A stretch of 64,000 nucleotides of DNA from Jiangella mangrovi (GTDB lineage: Bacteria > Actinomycetota > Actinomycetes > Jiangellales > Jiangellaceae), in NCBI RefSeq assembly GCF_014204975.1, contig NZ_JACHMM010000001.1, positions 5,952,037 through 6,016,036 of the forward strand, read 5' to 3'. The position numbers were made by a program, and so were the translations under genes. How positions within the stretch are numbered: the first letter of the stretch is position 1; each line of letters begins with the position of its first letter. The notes below the pieces were generated by a model that worked only from the letters and a program-made list of their open reading frames with translations, was not told where the DNA came from and ran no database searches. Below are positions 47,850 through 56,243 of the stretch, in pieces.

Positions 47850-49160
47850 CTACTCGGACAGCAGCGGGCCGATGCGGTCGCAGACCCCGGTCAGTGCGGC
47901 CTGGACGTCGGCGCCCGGCTGCCACAGCGTCTCGAGCCCGATGCGGCCCTCGGTCTGGATGTCGCCCATGTTCGTGTGCGTCGGCGCCAGCCGGCCGTGC
48001 GTGATGCCGTCGACGACGACCGACTGCAACTGCTCCGGGGTGAGGACGGGGTTCGCGGCGGCGAGGGTGTCGACGTCGATCAGCGGGGTCCGGATCGACG
48101 GGAAGAACTCGCTGAGCTTGCGGGAGTTCTCCTCGTTGGTCATGAAGGCGACGAACTCGGCGGCGAGGTCGGGATGGTCGCCCTCGGCGAAGGCCACGAC
48201 GGCGGACTGCCCGATGACCGCGGTCCGCCCATCGGAGGTCTCCGGCCCGCTCGGCAGCGGGACGAGGCCCCATTCGAACGGCGCGCTCTCCAGCGTGTTC
48301 GCCATGCTGATGAAGGTGTCGACCATGGCGGCGTTGCCGGCGGCGAAGTCGACCACCTCGCCCGGTGTGGGATAGGACCCGTCGGTGTAGATCATGTCGT
48401 GCAGCAGCGTGAAGGCCTCGACGTTGCCGGCGTCGTCGAACGTGCACTCGGTGCCGTCCTCGTCCCACGGCGCCCCGCCGTAGGCGTAGCTCACGTGGGA
48501 GAGGAACTGCCAGTTCTGGTCGAAGTTGAGGTACGGGCCGATGTAGAAGCCGGCCACCTGCTGCGAGTCGCTGATCGCCTTGGCCGCGGCGGCCAGGTTC
48601 TCCCAGGTCCACGTGCCGTCGGCCAGCATCTCGTCCGGGGCCGGGAGGCCAGCGGCAGCGAACATGTCGGCGTTGTAGAAGACGCCGGCCGGCGAGGTGG
48701 AGAACGGGATGCCGTAGACGGAGTCGCCGTCGCTCCACAGCTCCATCGCGCTCGGGGTGAGGTCGTCGAACGCGTAGCCCTCGTCCTCGTGCACGGTCGG
48801 CCCGAGGTCGACGAGGCCGTCCAGCGCGATGAAGTCGCGGGCGTCGACCTCGCTCAGCCAGCCAACGTCGGGGGCGTCGCCGCCGGAGATCTGGGTGGTG
48901 ACCACCGTCCGGTAGTTCTCGCCGGTCGGCGTGGTCTCGATCGCGACCGACGACACCTCGTCCGGGTGCGCCGCGACGAACTCGTCGGCGATCTCGTTGA
49001 GGATGGCGAGGTGCGCTTCGTTCGGGGTCCACGTCACCATGCGCAGCTCGACGGGGCCCGCGTCGGCGCCCGTCTCGTCGTCGCCGCCGCCGCAGGCGGT
49101 GAGGGTCAGGGCGACGGCCGCGGCGGCGGCGGTCGCGCGGGTCCAGCGGATCGTTCTCAT
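47850..49160 (-). CDS. Sugar ABC transporter solute-binding lipoprotein
   Basis: A 436-residue binding protein. The signal peptide MRTIRWTRATAAAAAVALTL ends in the lipobox LTACGGG, so it should be anchored in the outer leaflet. The mature part shows the SBP_bac_1 pattern: RMVTWTPNEAHLAILNEIADEF, APDVGWLSEVDARDF, SPAGVFYNADMFAAAGL and FAAGNAAMVDTF. It lies 31 bases after the larger beta-helix gene. It presumably binds the oligosaccharide freed outside the cell by the two beta-helix proteins. Confidence 0.92.
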   Translation of the reverse strand: MRTIRWTRATAAAAAVALTLTACGGGDDETGADAGPVELRMVTWTPNEAHLAILNEIADEFVAAHPDEVSSVAIETTPTGENYRTVVTTQISGGDAPDVGWLSEVDARDFIALDGLVDLGPTVHEDEGYAFDDLTPSAMELWSDGDSVYGIPFSTSPAGVFYNADMFAAAGLPAPDEMLADGTWTWENLAAAAKAISDSQQVAGFYIGPYLNFDQNWQFLSHVSYAYGGAPWDEDGTECTFDDAGNVEAFTLLHDMIYTDGSYPTPGEVVDFAAGNAAMVDTFISMANTLESAPFEWGLVPLPSGPETSDGRTAVIGQSAVVAFAEGDHPDLAAEFVAFMTNEENSRKLSEFFPSIRTPLIDVDTLAAANPVLTPEQLQSVVVDGITHGRLAPTHTNMGDIQTEGRIGLETLWQPGADVQAALTGVCDRIGPLLSE

Positions 49161-49191
49161 CGGTCTGTCTCCTCGAGCGTCGTGGGTCGGG

Positions 49192-52100
49192 TCAGGAGGT
49201 CCGCAGGTCGCGGCGCCGGAGCAGCTCCAGCTGGGTGGCGGGCAGCGCCAGCCCGTACATGCGGAAGGCGTCCAGCCGGGCCGGCGGGGTGCGGTCGGCG
49301 GGGGTAAGCGTGGTGGAGCCGAGCCGCAGCTCGGCACTCGGTGCGGGCGGCAGTGCGCCGTTGCCGGCGACGCGGCCGATCTCGGCGACGGCGGTGGTCC
49401 GGTTGCCGCGGTAGACCCGCAGGCCGGTGCCGTCGCCGACGACGGCGAGGAACTGCCAGTCCCGCGCGTCGAAGGCCGCCGGCCGCAGCCCCAGCGGGCC
49501 GGCCTGCAACAGCGTGGAGACCGCACCCGCCGTCGAGCCGGCCAGGACGTACCAGTCCAGCGCGCTGCCGCGGCCGAAGATCCGGTCGTTGGCGGCGGGG
49601 TCGGCGGTGAGCTTCAGCCAGAGCACCACGCTGAACTGCGCCAGCGCGTTCACCTTGGCCGAGCCGGCCACGCCGGGCGTGACGTAGGCGACGCCGCCAG
49701 CGGCGAGGTCCAGGGACGCGCCAGTCCCGAGCGGGGTGTCGGCGCTGCGCCGGGCGGCGCCGGCGAACGTGCCCGGGGCCGCCGGTGCGGCACCCGCGTC
49801 GGCGGCCGGTTCGGTGCCGGTGCTCGACTCGTCGAAGCCGTAGGACAGCAGCGGCGTCACCCGCGCGGCCACGGTGAGCGGCGTCGACGCGGTCAACGTG
49901 ACGCCGTGCTGCGTGACCGTCGCCGTGAGCACTGCGCTCCCCTCGGCGACGGCGGTGATCGTGCCGGTCGAGGGGTCGACGGCGGCGACGGCGGGCCGAT
50001 CGCTGGCGTACGCGACGACGGCGCCGGTGAATTCTGCGCTCGCGCCGGTGTCGGTGCGGCCGGACACCGTCAGGCGAGTGGTCTCGCCCACGCCCAGCAG
50101 CTCGGTCTCCGCGGCGACCCGGACCTCCCAGAGGAGGTCGCCGACGACGATGCGCACGGGCGGCGCAGACACCGGCCCGCTGGCGTGGTCGACGGTCGCC
50201 GTGACGTGCGCCTGGCCCGGTGCGACGGCGGTGACGAGGCCTGCGGCGTTGACCGTGGCGACATCGGGCGCGTCGCTGGCGAACGTGGTCGACCCGAGAC
50301 TGGTCCGCAGCGCCAGCCCGTCGGCCGTCCAGGCGTCGACCCGGATGCGGGTGCGACGGCCGATGGCGAGCTTCGGGGTCTCGGCCGACGCCGTCGCCTC
50401 CCAGAGGACGCCCGCAGCGGCGGTCGGCATGCGGGGCACGCGCAGCAGCACGACCTCGGCCGGGAACACCGGGGTGGCCGTGCCCGGCTGGAGCACCGTC
50501 ACCTCGGCCGGGCCGTCCGGCTCGAACGGGTGGGTGCCGGCGTACAGGCCGAAGCGCTGGGGTGGGTTGCGGCCCGCGTTGACGACCTCGTCGAGGACGA
50601 TCCGGCTCTCGCCCCGGGCGTGCCGGATGACGACGCTGAGGTGTTGCGGCGCCGTCGTACTGGCGTCGCGGCGCAGGTAGACCCGGTAGAGGCCGGCGTC
50701 GGCGATCTCGAGCCTGGCGCGCACGGTGGAGGCGTCGACGGCTGTCAGCGGTGCCGCGGCCCGGACTGCGGCCATGGTGCGGATCGCCGGCAGCTGCGCC
50801 TGCGCGCCGACCCCGGTGTTCGCGGTGTCAATGCTCCGGATCCCCAGCGCGAGGGCGGGCGACGACGGCAGCAGCCGGTAGTCGCCGGCCCCGGGGTCGG
50901 CGAACCCGGGGTCGGCCGCGACCGACGCCGCGTCGTTGCCGTGGTCCTGCCAGGACGCCAGCGAGCGGTGCGGCACCATCTCGACCGGGCGGCCGCCGTT
51001 GAACAGGACGTTGCGATCGGTCGCGACGACAGCGCGCGGGTCGGCCAGCACGACGTCGAGGAGCGGCGGCAGGACGTCGAGGCGGTAGAGGACGTCGTCA
51101 GCGGTGCGGACGTTCGCGATGACGCCACGCTCGATCCGGTTGCCGCGGGCGATGCCATCGGTGTCGGTGAACCAGAACTGCCCGGGATCAGCCAGGACGT
51201 TGTTGACGTAGCCGTTGAACTGCCCGCCGTTGGCCATGGCCGGGTACGACGCCCCGACGACGAGGTTGCCCTCGAACCAGAAGTGGCTCGCCGAGTGGTC
51301 CGCGTACAGGCCGAACCCGTACGGGAAGACCTCCTCAGCACCCAGCCGGAACAGCCCGCGGGCGCCGTCGACGACGTTGTGCATCACCAGGTTGGGCGCC
51401 ACCAGGTTGGTCATGACCGCGAGGTTGATCGCCCCGGTGTCGGCGGTCGAGGTGACCACGTCGGTGAACCGGTTGTACGCGATGACGTTCCCGCCCTGGT
51501 GACGGAAGCCGAACACGCCCTGGCGGGTCATGTCGTGGACGTCGTTGAACGCGATGAGGTTGCCGGCGGCGTAGGCCGTCGACGCGGGCCGGCTGCCCAG
51601 GTTGAACCCGGCCGCGAGGACGCGCACCCTGCCGCCGTGGTGGATGTGGTTGCGCAGGAACGCGTTGCGCAGCGGCGCGTACCCCTGCACCTCGGGGCGC
51701 GGGTCGAGGGTCATGCCGGGCGCGAGGTCGAGGTAGTCGAGCACCGGGCCGCTGAGCAGGACACCGCCGATGCCGATGTCGTCGATCTCGTTGCGCTGGA
51801 CGACGTTCTCGCAGCTGTCGAGGTGCAGCCAGAGGCCGTAGCCGTCGACGCCGGTGATGTGGCAGTCCTCGATGGTGCAGTGCCACGCGCAGTCGAGCTG
51901 GATGGCCGCGTCGGTCGGTGAGCGGTCGGAGAGGTAGCGGAGGCTGCCGCGGGTGTGGCTGAACGTGAGCCCGCGGAAGCTCACCCACTCGACCCGGGCG
52001 TCGCCGACGGCGTCGCCGCGCAGCGTGACGAGCCGCTCGAGGTACGGCGCGACGAAGTCCGACGTGTTCGGGTCGGCGCCGTCGCGCGGCAGGTAGTCCA

Positions 52101-53451
52101 GGCGCCCGCGGGTGCTGTCGACGTAGAACTCCCCCGGCGTGTCCAGCTCGGACCGCACACCGGAGACGAAGAAGTAGTTGCCGGCCTGCAGGGCGCCGGG
52201 GGCGGCCGGCCGGTCGACGGAGACGATGCCGCGAGCCGTGTCGATGGCGGTGATCGGCGCCAGCTCGTTCCAGTACTGCAGGACCGTGACGACGTCGACC
52301 AGAGCCTCGGGGTCGTCCTTCCAGGCGGCCTTCACCAGCGCCGGGTCGGCGTACAGGTCGGTGGCCGTGGCGGGAACGTCGGAAACGATGAACCGCTGGA
52401 ACCGGATGGAGCTGTAGCCGGCTACCCGGGCGTCCTCGTCCTCGGCCTGGATCACGACGCGGTGCTCGCCGGGCGCGGCCGGTGTCAGGCCCGGCCCGTC
52501 GGCGGCAACGCCGGGGTCGTCGGTGAACACCAGAGCGTCGAGGTGCACCCGGTGGTCTCCGCCGGGCGGGGTGGTGCTCTCGATGCGGATCCGGTGCTCG
52601 CCCGGCTCGAGCGCGATGCCCGTGCCGGCGCGGCTGTAGCGGATGGCGCGGTAGCCGCCGCTGCCGTCGATGACCGACAGCGCGATCGGCTCGCCGTCGA
52701 CGGTGACCGCGAGGAAGTCCTGGTTGTCGGCCTCGACGGTCGCGACCCCGATCCAGAGGTCGTACGTCGCCGCCGTCGTCACGTCGAACCGGTACTCGAC
52801 GAAGTCGCCGCCGCGAGCCAGCCCGGCCAGGATGAGGTTCGGGTTCTGGCCGCCGTGGTAGAGGTAGCTCCGGCCGGGGTGCTCGGGGTCGGGGTTCGGA
52901 TAGCGGGCCAGCGTCTCGCGCCGGCCGTCGGCGAACAGCGTCCGGAACGGCCAGCCGACGGGGATCGGTGTCGACCAGACGCCGTCGCTCCCCCGCGTCC
53001 AGGTGCCCTCGATGGGCCGCCCGCCGGAGATGACGACGTGCTCACCGTCGGCGGCCCGCCAGACGATCGGACACTCCTCGGTGCCGGAGTCCTCGGGCGT
53101 GAGCAGCAACGCCTCGGCGAGGTGGTGGGTGCCACCGCGGACGACGACGTGGACCGGGCGGGTGAGGCCGCTTTGCGCCTTCAGCCGGCGCACCGCGTCG
53201 CGGGCCTCGACCAGCGTCCGCAGCGGGCCATCGCTGCCGTCGGGCGCCGGGTCGGCGAGCCGTCCGGACCAGCGGTCGTCGCCCTGGAGCGAGACGTAGA
53301 CGTGGTCGGCGGCGGGGTCGTTGCGGGCCGGCTTGTTGCCGACCGGCGCCATCGCCGAGGCGAGGCCGGCCGGGAGAGCGGAGAGGACGCTCGACCCGAC
53401 GCCTACGGCGCCCAGGTCGCGGAGCAGTTCGCGACGCGATCTACGGACCAT
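49192..53451 (-). CDS. Secreted beta-helix glycosidase-like protein with Big and LamG-like modules (GH141-like)
   Basis: A 1419-residue exported protein, the first gene of the operon. A twin-arginine motif (SRRELLRDLGAVGVG) starts it; VYVSLQGDDRWSGRLADPAPDGSDGPLRT opens the GH141-like beta-helix. An inserted carbohydrate-binding-like module (YDLWIGVATVEADNQDFLAVTVDGE) lies near residues 220-320. Helix turns such as CTIEDCHITGVDGYGLWLHLDSC follow. After residue 970 come two Ig-like (Big2-type) repeats and a concanavalin/LamG-like domain (FSVVLWLKLTADPAANDRIFGRG). It shares its plan with the 1072-residue protein but adds the C-terminal modules. Confidence 0.77.
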   Translation of the reverse strand: MVRRSRRELLRDLGAVGVGSSVLSALPAGLASAMAPVGNKPARNDPAADHVYVSLQGDDRWSGRLADPAPDGSDGPLRTLVEARDAVRRLKAQSGLTRPVHVVVRGGTHHLAEALLLTPEDSGTEECPIVWRAADGEHVVISGGRPIEGTWTRGSDGVWSTPIPVGWPFRTLFADGRRETLARYPNPDPEHPGRSYLYHGGQNPNLILAGLARGGDFVEYRFDVTTAATYDLWIGVATVEADNQDFLAVTVDGEPIALSVIDGSGGYRAIRYSRAGTGIALEPGEHRIRIESTTPPGGDHRVHLDALVFTDDPGVAADGPGLTPAAPGEHRVVIQAEDEDARVAGYSSIRFQRFIVSDVPATATDLYADPALVKAAWKDDPEALVDVVTVLQYWNELAPITAIDTARGIVSVDRPAAPGALQAGNYFFVSGVRSELDTPGEFYVDSTRGRLDYLPRDGADPNTSDFVAPYLERLVTLRGDAVGDARVEWVSFRGLTFSHTRGSLRYLSDRSPTDAAIQLDCAWHCTIEDCHITGVDGYGLWLHLDSCENVVQRNEIDDIGIGGVLLSGPVLDYLDLAPGMTLDPRPEVQGYAPLRNAFLRNHIHHGGRVRVLAAGFNLGSRPASTAYAAGNLIAFNDVHDMTRQGVFGFRHQGGNVIAYNRFTDVVTSTADTGAINLAVMTNLVAPNLVMHNVVDGARGLFRLGAEEVFPYGFGLYADHSASHFWFEGNLVVGASYPAMANGGQFNGYVNNVLADPGQFWFTDTDGIARGNRIERGVIANVRTADDVLYRLDVLPPLLDVVLADPRAVVATDRNVLFNGGRPVEMVPHRSLASWQDHGNDAASVAADPGFADPGAGDYRLLPSSPALALGIRSIDTANTGVGAQAQLPAIRTMAAVRAAAPLTAVDASTVRARLEIADAGLYRVYLRRDASTTAPQHLSVVIRHARGESRIVLDEVVNAGRNPPQRFGLYAGTHPFEPDGPAEVTVLQPGTATPVFPAEVVLLRVPRMPTAAAGVLWEATASAETPKLAIGRRTRIRVDAWTADGLALRTSLGSTTFASDAPDVATVNAAGLVTAVAPGQAHVTATVDHASGPVSAPPVRIVVGDLLWEVRVAAETELLGVGETTRLTVSGRTDTGASAEFTGAVVAYASDRPAVAAVDPSTGTITAVAEGSAVLTATVTQHGVTLTASTPLTVAARVTPLLSYGFDESSTGTEPAADAGAAPAAPGTFAGAARRSADTPLGTGASLDLAAGGVAYVTPGVAGSAKVNALAQFSVVLWLKLTADPAANDRIFGRGSALDWYVLAGSTAGAVSTLLQAGPLGLRPAAFDARDWQFLAVVGDGTGLRVYRGNRTTAVAEIGRVAGNGALPPAPSAELRLGSTTLTPADRTPPARLDAFRMYGLALPATQLELLRRRDLRTS

Positions 53452-53486
53452 TCCGGAGACTCCTTCGTTTCCGTCGGGGTCCTCGA

Positions 53487-53515
53487 AAAGTAGAGGGAAC
53501 CTACGAATGAGTCAA
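53487..53515 (-). promoter_or_regulatory. Putative promoter of the 17-kb glycan operon
   Basis: On the minus strand TTGACT (53515-53510) and TACTTT (53492-53487) are separated by exactly 17 bases, about 35 bases before the ATG at 53451. A 16-bp IclR-type site lies just upstream. No other promoter-like gap exists inside the operon, whose genes overlap or are separated by at most 31 bases. Confidence 0.5.
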
Positions 53516-53528
53516 TAGGTCGACCTCT

Positions 53529-53544
53529 TGTCAATATGCTGACA
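53529..53544. promoter_or_regulatory. Putative IclR operator, copy 1
   Basis: TGTCAATATGCTGACA is an inverted repeat (TGTCA-N6-TGACA) centred about 22 bases upstream of the putative -35 of the glycan operon. It matches the three sites between iclR and its divergent neighbour. Position upstream of -35 would suit activation or looping. No gene lies between 53452 and 53592. Confidence 0.6.
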
Positions 53545-53592
53545 CGCGTGCCCAGCATCCGGCGCCCGCCCGGACGGGTGGACGACGGACCC

Positions 53593-54354
53593 TCAGCCCG
53601 CCGTCGCGCTCGCCACGTTGCGCAGCAGCTGCAGCATCTCGTCGACCTGACTGGGACCCATGGAGGCCTTGAGCGTCGAGCAGCTCACCCCATAGGGGCC
53701 CTCACCGGGAGCCAGGTCGGGGACCGCGACCGCGACGCCGTAGACGCCGAGGTAGGTCTCTTCGTCGTTGACGGCGTACCCGCGATCACGCGTGGCGCGG
53801 ATGTCGGCCAGCACCTCGTCGACGTCGGTCCTGCTGTGCGTCGTCATGGCCTGGAGCGGTGCGGCCGCCTCCACCCGGCGGCGGACCTCGTCGTCGTCGA
53901 ACTGGGCCAGCATGATCTTCCCGATGGCCGTGCAGTTCGCCGGCAGGTGCTGCCCGACGCGCGGCGCGACCGCGACCGAGTCGGTGCCGTAACTGCGGGC
54001 CACGTTCATCGAGTTCACGCCCTCGAGCGTGGCGAGGTGCAGCGTGTAGGAGTGCACCTCCTCGTGCATGCGGCAGTAGTCGTTGAACCGCTGGATCGGG
54101 TCGAACGCCGCCAGGTAGTAGCCGCTGAGCTCCACGAGCTTGTGCCCGAGGACGAAGCCGCGGTCGACCTCTTTGATCAGGCCGATCTCCGCCAGGGCGG
54201 CGCAGACGTTGGCGGCGGAGGAACGGGCGATGCCCAGGGCCGCGGCGATCTCCGGCAACCGCACCGGCCGCCGGCCGCCCGCGGCAATGAGGTCCAACGT
54301 CGCTCCGGCCCGCAGGACTGCGGGTGCCGGCGACACACTCGTCCAGGTCGACAT
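53593..54354 (-). CDS. IclR-family transcriptional regulator
   Basis: A 253-residue regulator. The N-terminal winged helix is APAVLRAGATLDLIAAGGRRPVRLPEIAAALGIARSSAANVCAALAEIGLI. The effector domain follows (VNSMNVARSYGTDSVAVAPRVGQHLPANCTAIGKIMLAQFDDDEVRRRVE) with the C-terminal GYAVNDEETYLGVYGVAVAVPD motif. I chose ATG 54354, since longer readings run through the operators and promoter. The message is probably leaderless: -10 TATGCT (54366-54361) lies six bases before the ATG, with -35 TCGACA at 54389-54384. It is flanked by the putative targets on both sides. Confidence 0.9.
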   Translation of the reverse strand: MSTWTSVSPAPAVLRAGATLDLIAAGGRRPVRLPEIAAALGIARSSAANVCAALAEIGLIKEVDRGFVLGHKLVELSGYYLAAFDPIQRFNDYCRMHEEVHSYTLHLATLEGVNSMNVARSYGTDSVAVAPRVGQHLPANCTAIGKIMLAQFDDDEVRRRVEAAAPLQAMTTHSRTDVDEVLADIRATRDRGYAVNDEETYLGVYGVAVAVPDLAPGEGPYGVSCSTLKASMGPSQVDEMLQLLRNVASATAG

Positions 54355-54356
54355 CG

Positions 54357-54418
54357 CGTCAGCATACTGACAGGGACGGCACCTGTCGATATATTGACAG
54401 GGCATCAGCATGTTGACG
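54357..54418. promoter_or_regulatory. Divergent promoters with three putative IclR operators
   Basis: Three 16-bp sites share one pattern: CGTCAGCATACTGACA (54357-54372), TGTCGATATATTGACA (54384-54399) and CATCAGCATGTTGACG (54403-54418). The first overlaps the -10 of iclR, the second its -35 (TCGACA, 54389-54384). The third overlaps TTGACG (54413-54418), the -35 for the plus-strand gene, whose -10 TAGAGT (54436-54441) follows after 17 bases and lies only 7 bases before the ATG at 54449. Both transcripts would be leaderless or nearly so. I infer autoregulation and joint control. Confidence 0.6.
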
Positions 54419-54448
54419 ACGAGGCAGGCTCGCCCTAGAGTCCCCGCC

Positions 54449-56239
54449 ATGAGGATCGTGGAGTCGACTGCGCCGCTCGGGCCTCCGCCATCGTGGGCGG
54501 TCCAGCAGCGTCGACTGCTCGACGACCTCGCGCCGGCGGCACGCGTGTTCGCTGCGAAGTATCTGCACGACGACGGCAGCCTGATCTGGCGCGACGAGCT
54601 GCCCGGCCGGGACGGCCTCGACGACGGCTACGAGTCCGTCTACGACTGGCCCCTGGCGTACCTGCTCGGAGCCGACGACGACCTGATGACGGTGGCAGCT
54701 CGGGCCTGGGCCGGCATCACCACCCAGTTCACCCGGTACGGGCAGGCGCTGGACGAGTACGAGCGCGGCTACGACTGGTTCCACCAGGGCGAGGGCAACC
54801 TGCTGCTCTACCACCTGTGCCTCGCCGACCCGGCGGCCTGGCGCGACCGCGTCGCCCGGTTCGCCGGCCTCTACACCGACCCCGCGCACGGCAACTACGA
54901 CCCCGTCCACCGGCTCATCCGCGCGGCACACACCGGCAGCGGCGGCCCCCGGTACGGCCCCTACCGCTACTCCCACCCGTTCACCGACGACGAGAACGTC
55001 TACGAGTGGAGCAGCCGGCACGAGCCGTACGGGTTGCCCTTCCGCGACCTGCCGGGCATCGACGCGTTCGCCGACCTGAAGGACCCGGCCAACGCCCGTC
55101 TGATGGGCGCGGCCATGCACGAGCGTCTGGCGCGCGGCGACACCGTCGTCAACCTCACCTCGACCGGGCTGGTCACGCTCGCGTACGCCACGACGGGCGA
55201 CGAGCGGCTGCGCGACTGGGTGATCGGCTACGTCGACGCCTGGCGTGAGCGGGCGGCTGCCAACGGCGGGCTGATCCCGGACAACGTGGGTCTGTCCGGC
55301 GAGGTCGGCGAGTATCTCGGCGGTCGCTGGTACGGCGGCCACTACGGCTGGTCGTGGCCGCACGGCCTGGAACCGATCGCCAGCGCGATCATGGTGGCGG
55401 CGTCGTCGGCGTATCTGCTGACCGCCGACCCGGGCCACCTCGAGCTCCCCCGCAGGCTGCTGCGCGGCGTGCTGGAACGCGGCCGCATCGACCACGGTCG
55501 ACTGGTCGTGCCGCACCGCCACGACGACTCCGGCTGGTTCGACTTCCGGCCGCTGCCGCCGCGGTTCGCCCTGGCGCTCTGGCATCTGTCCGGCGATCCC
55601 GCGGACCGCGCCCTGCTCGACGAGCTCGAGACCGGCGACCCCGACGACTGGACGGCGGTGCCGTCCGATCCGGGACGGTTCCGCGACGCCGGCACCCGGC
55701 CCTGGCTGACCTACCTGTCCGGCGCCAACGCCGACTACCCGCGGCGGGCCGCGGCCGAGGCTGCCGCCCAGGTCGCCCGGCAGACGCGGCTGGTCCGGGC
55801 CGACGACGCCGACCCCGCCACGTACGACCTGCACCACTGGCAGCAGCGCAACCCCGTCACCACCGAGGCGCTGGTCCAGCTCACCCTCGGCGGGCCGGCC
55901 CCGATCTACAACGGCGGACTGCTGCACGCGAGGCTGCGCTGGTTCACCGGCCTCGACGCACGGCGGCCGGGGCTGCCGCCGGACGTCGCTGCACTGGTCC
56001 ACCGTGTCGCGGCCGACGGCGTGAGCGTGCGGCTGGTCAACCTGCATCCGGCGGAGTCGCGCCAGCTCGTCGTCCAGGGCGGCGCGTTCGGCGAGTTCCG
56101 CATCGACGAGGTTCGCACGCCGTCGGCCTCCTGGCGGGTCGGGTCCGCCCGGTTCGCCGTCCGACTCGCCCCCGCCAGCATGCTCGACCTGGACCTGACC
56201 ACCACGCGCACACCGCTGCGCCCGACCACCGAAGGGTGA
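54449..56239 (+). CDS. Putative (alpha/alpha)-barrel carbohydrate-active protein, family not identified
   Basis: A 596-residue protein with no signal peptide. Its helical pattern with aromatic and His residues (GYESVYDWPLAYLLGADDDL, YERGYDWFHQGEGNLLLYHLCLADP, YGGHYGWSWPHGLEPIASAIMVAASSAYLLT) suggests an (alpha/alpha)6 toroid like those of many glycosidases and lyases; a small beta domain closes the C-terminus. I cannot name a family. ATG 54449 fits a leaderless start; an ATG at 54410 lies within an operator and is unlikely. It precedes an SDR gene by 4 bases and shares the IclR sites with the big operon. Confidence 0.7.
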   Translation: MRIVESTAPLGPPPSWAVQQRRLLDDLAPAARVFAAKYLHDDGSLIWRDELPGRDGLDDGYESVYDWPLAYLLGADDDLMTVAARAWAGITTQFTRYGQALDEYERGYDWFHQGEGNLLLYHLCLADPAAWRDRVARFAGLYTDPAHGNYDPVHRLIRAAHTGSGGPRYGPYRYSHPFTDDENVYEWSSRHEPYGLPFRDLPGIDAFADLKDPANARLMGAAMHERLARGDTVVNLTSTGLVTLAYATTGDERLRDWVIGYVDAWRERAAANGGLIPDNVGLSGEVGEYLGGRWYGGHYGWSWPHGLEPIASAIMVAASSAYLLTADPGHLELPRRLLRGVLERGRIDHGRLVVPHRHDDSGWFDFRPLPPRFALALWHLSGDPADRALLDELETGDPDDWTAVPSDPGRFRDAGTRPWLTYLSGANADYPRRAAAEAAAQVARQTRLVRADDADPATYDLHHWQQRNPVTTEALVQLTLGGPAPIYNGGLLHARLRWFTGLDARRPGLPPDVAALVHRVAADGVSVRLVNLHPAESRQLVVQGGAFGEFRIDEVRTPSASWRVGSARFAVRLAPASMLDLDLTTTRTPLRPTTEG

Positions 56240-56243
56240 GGAC

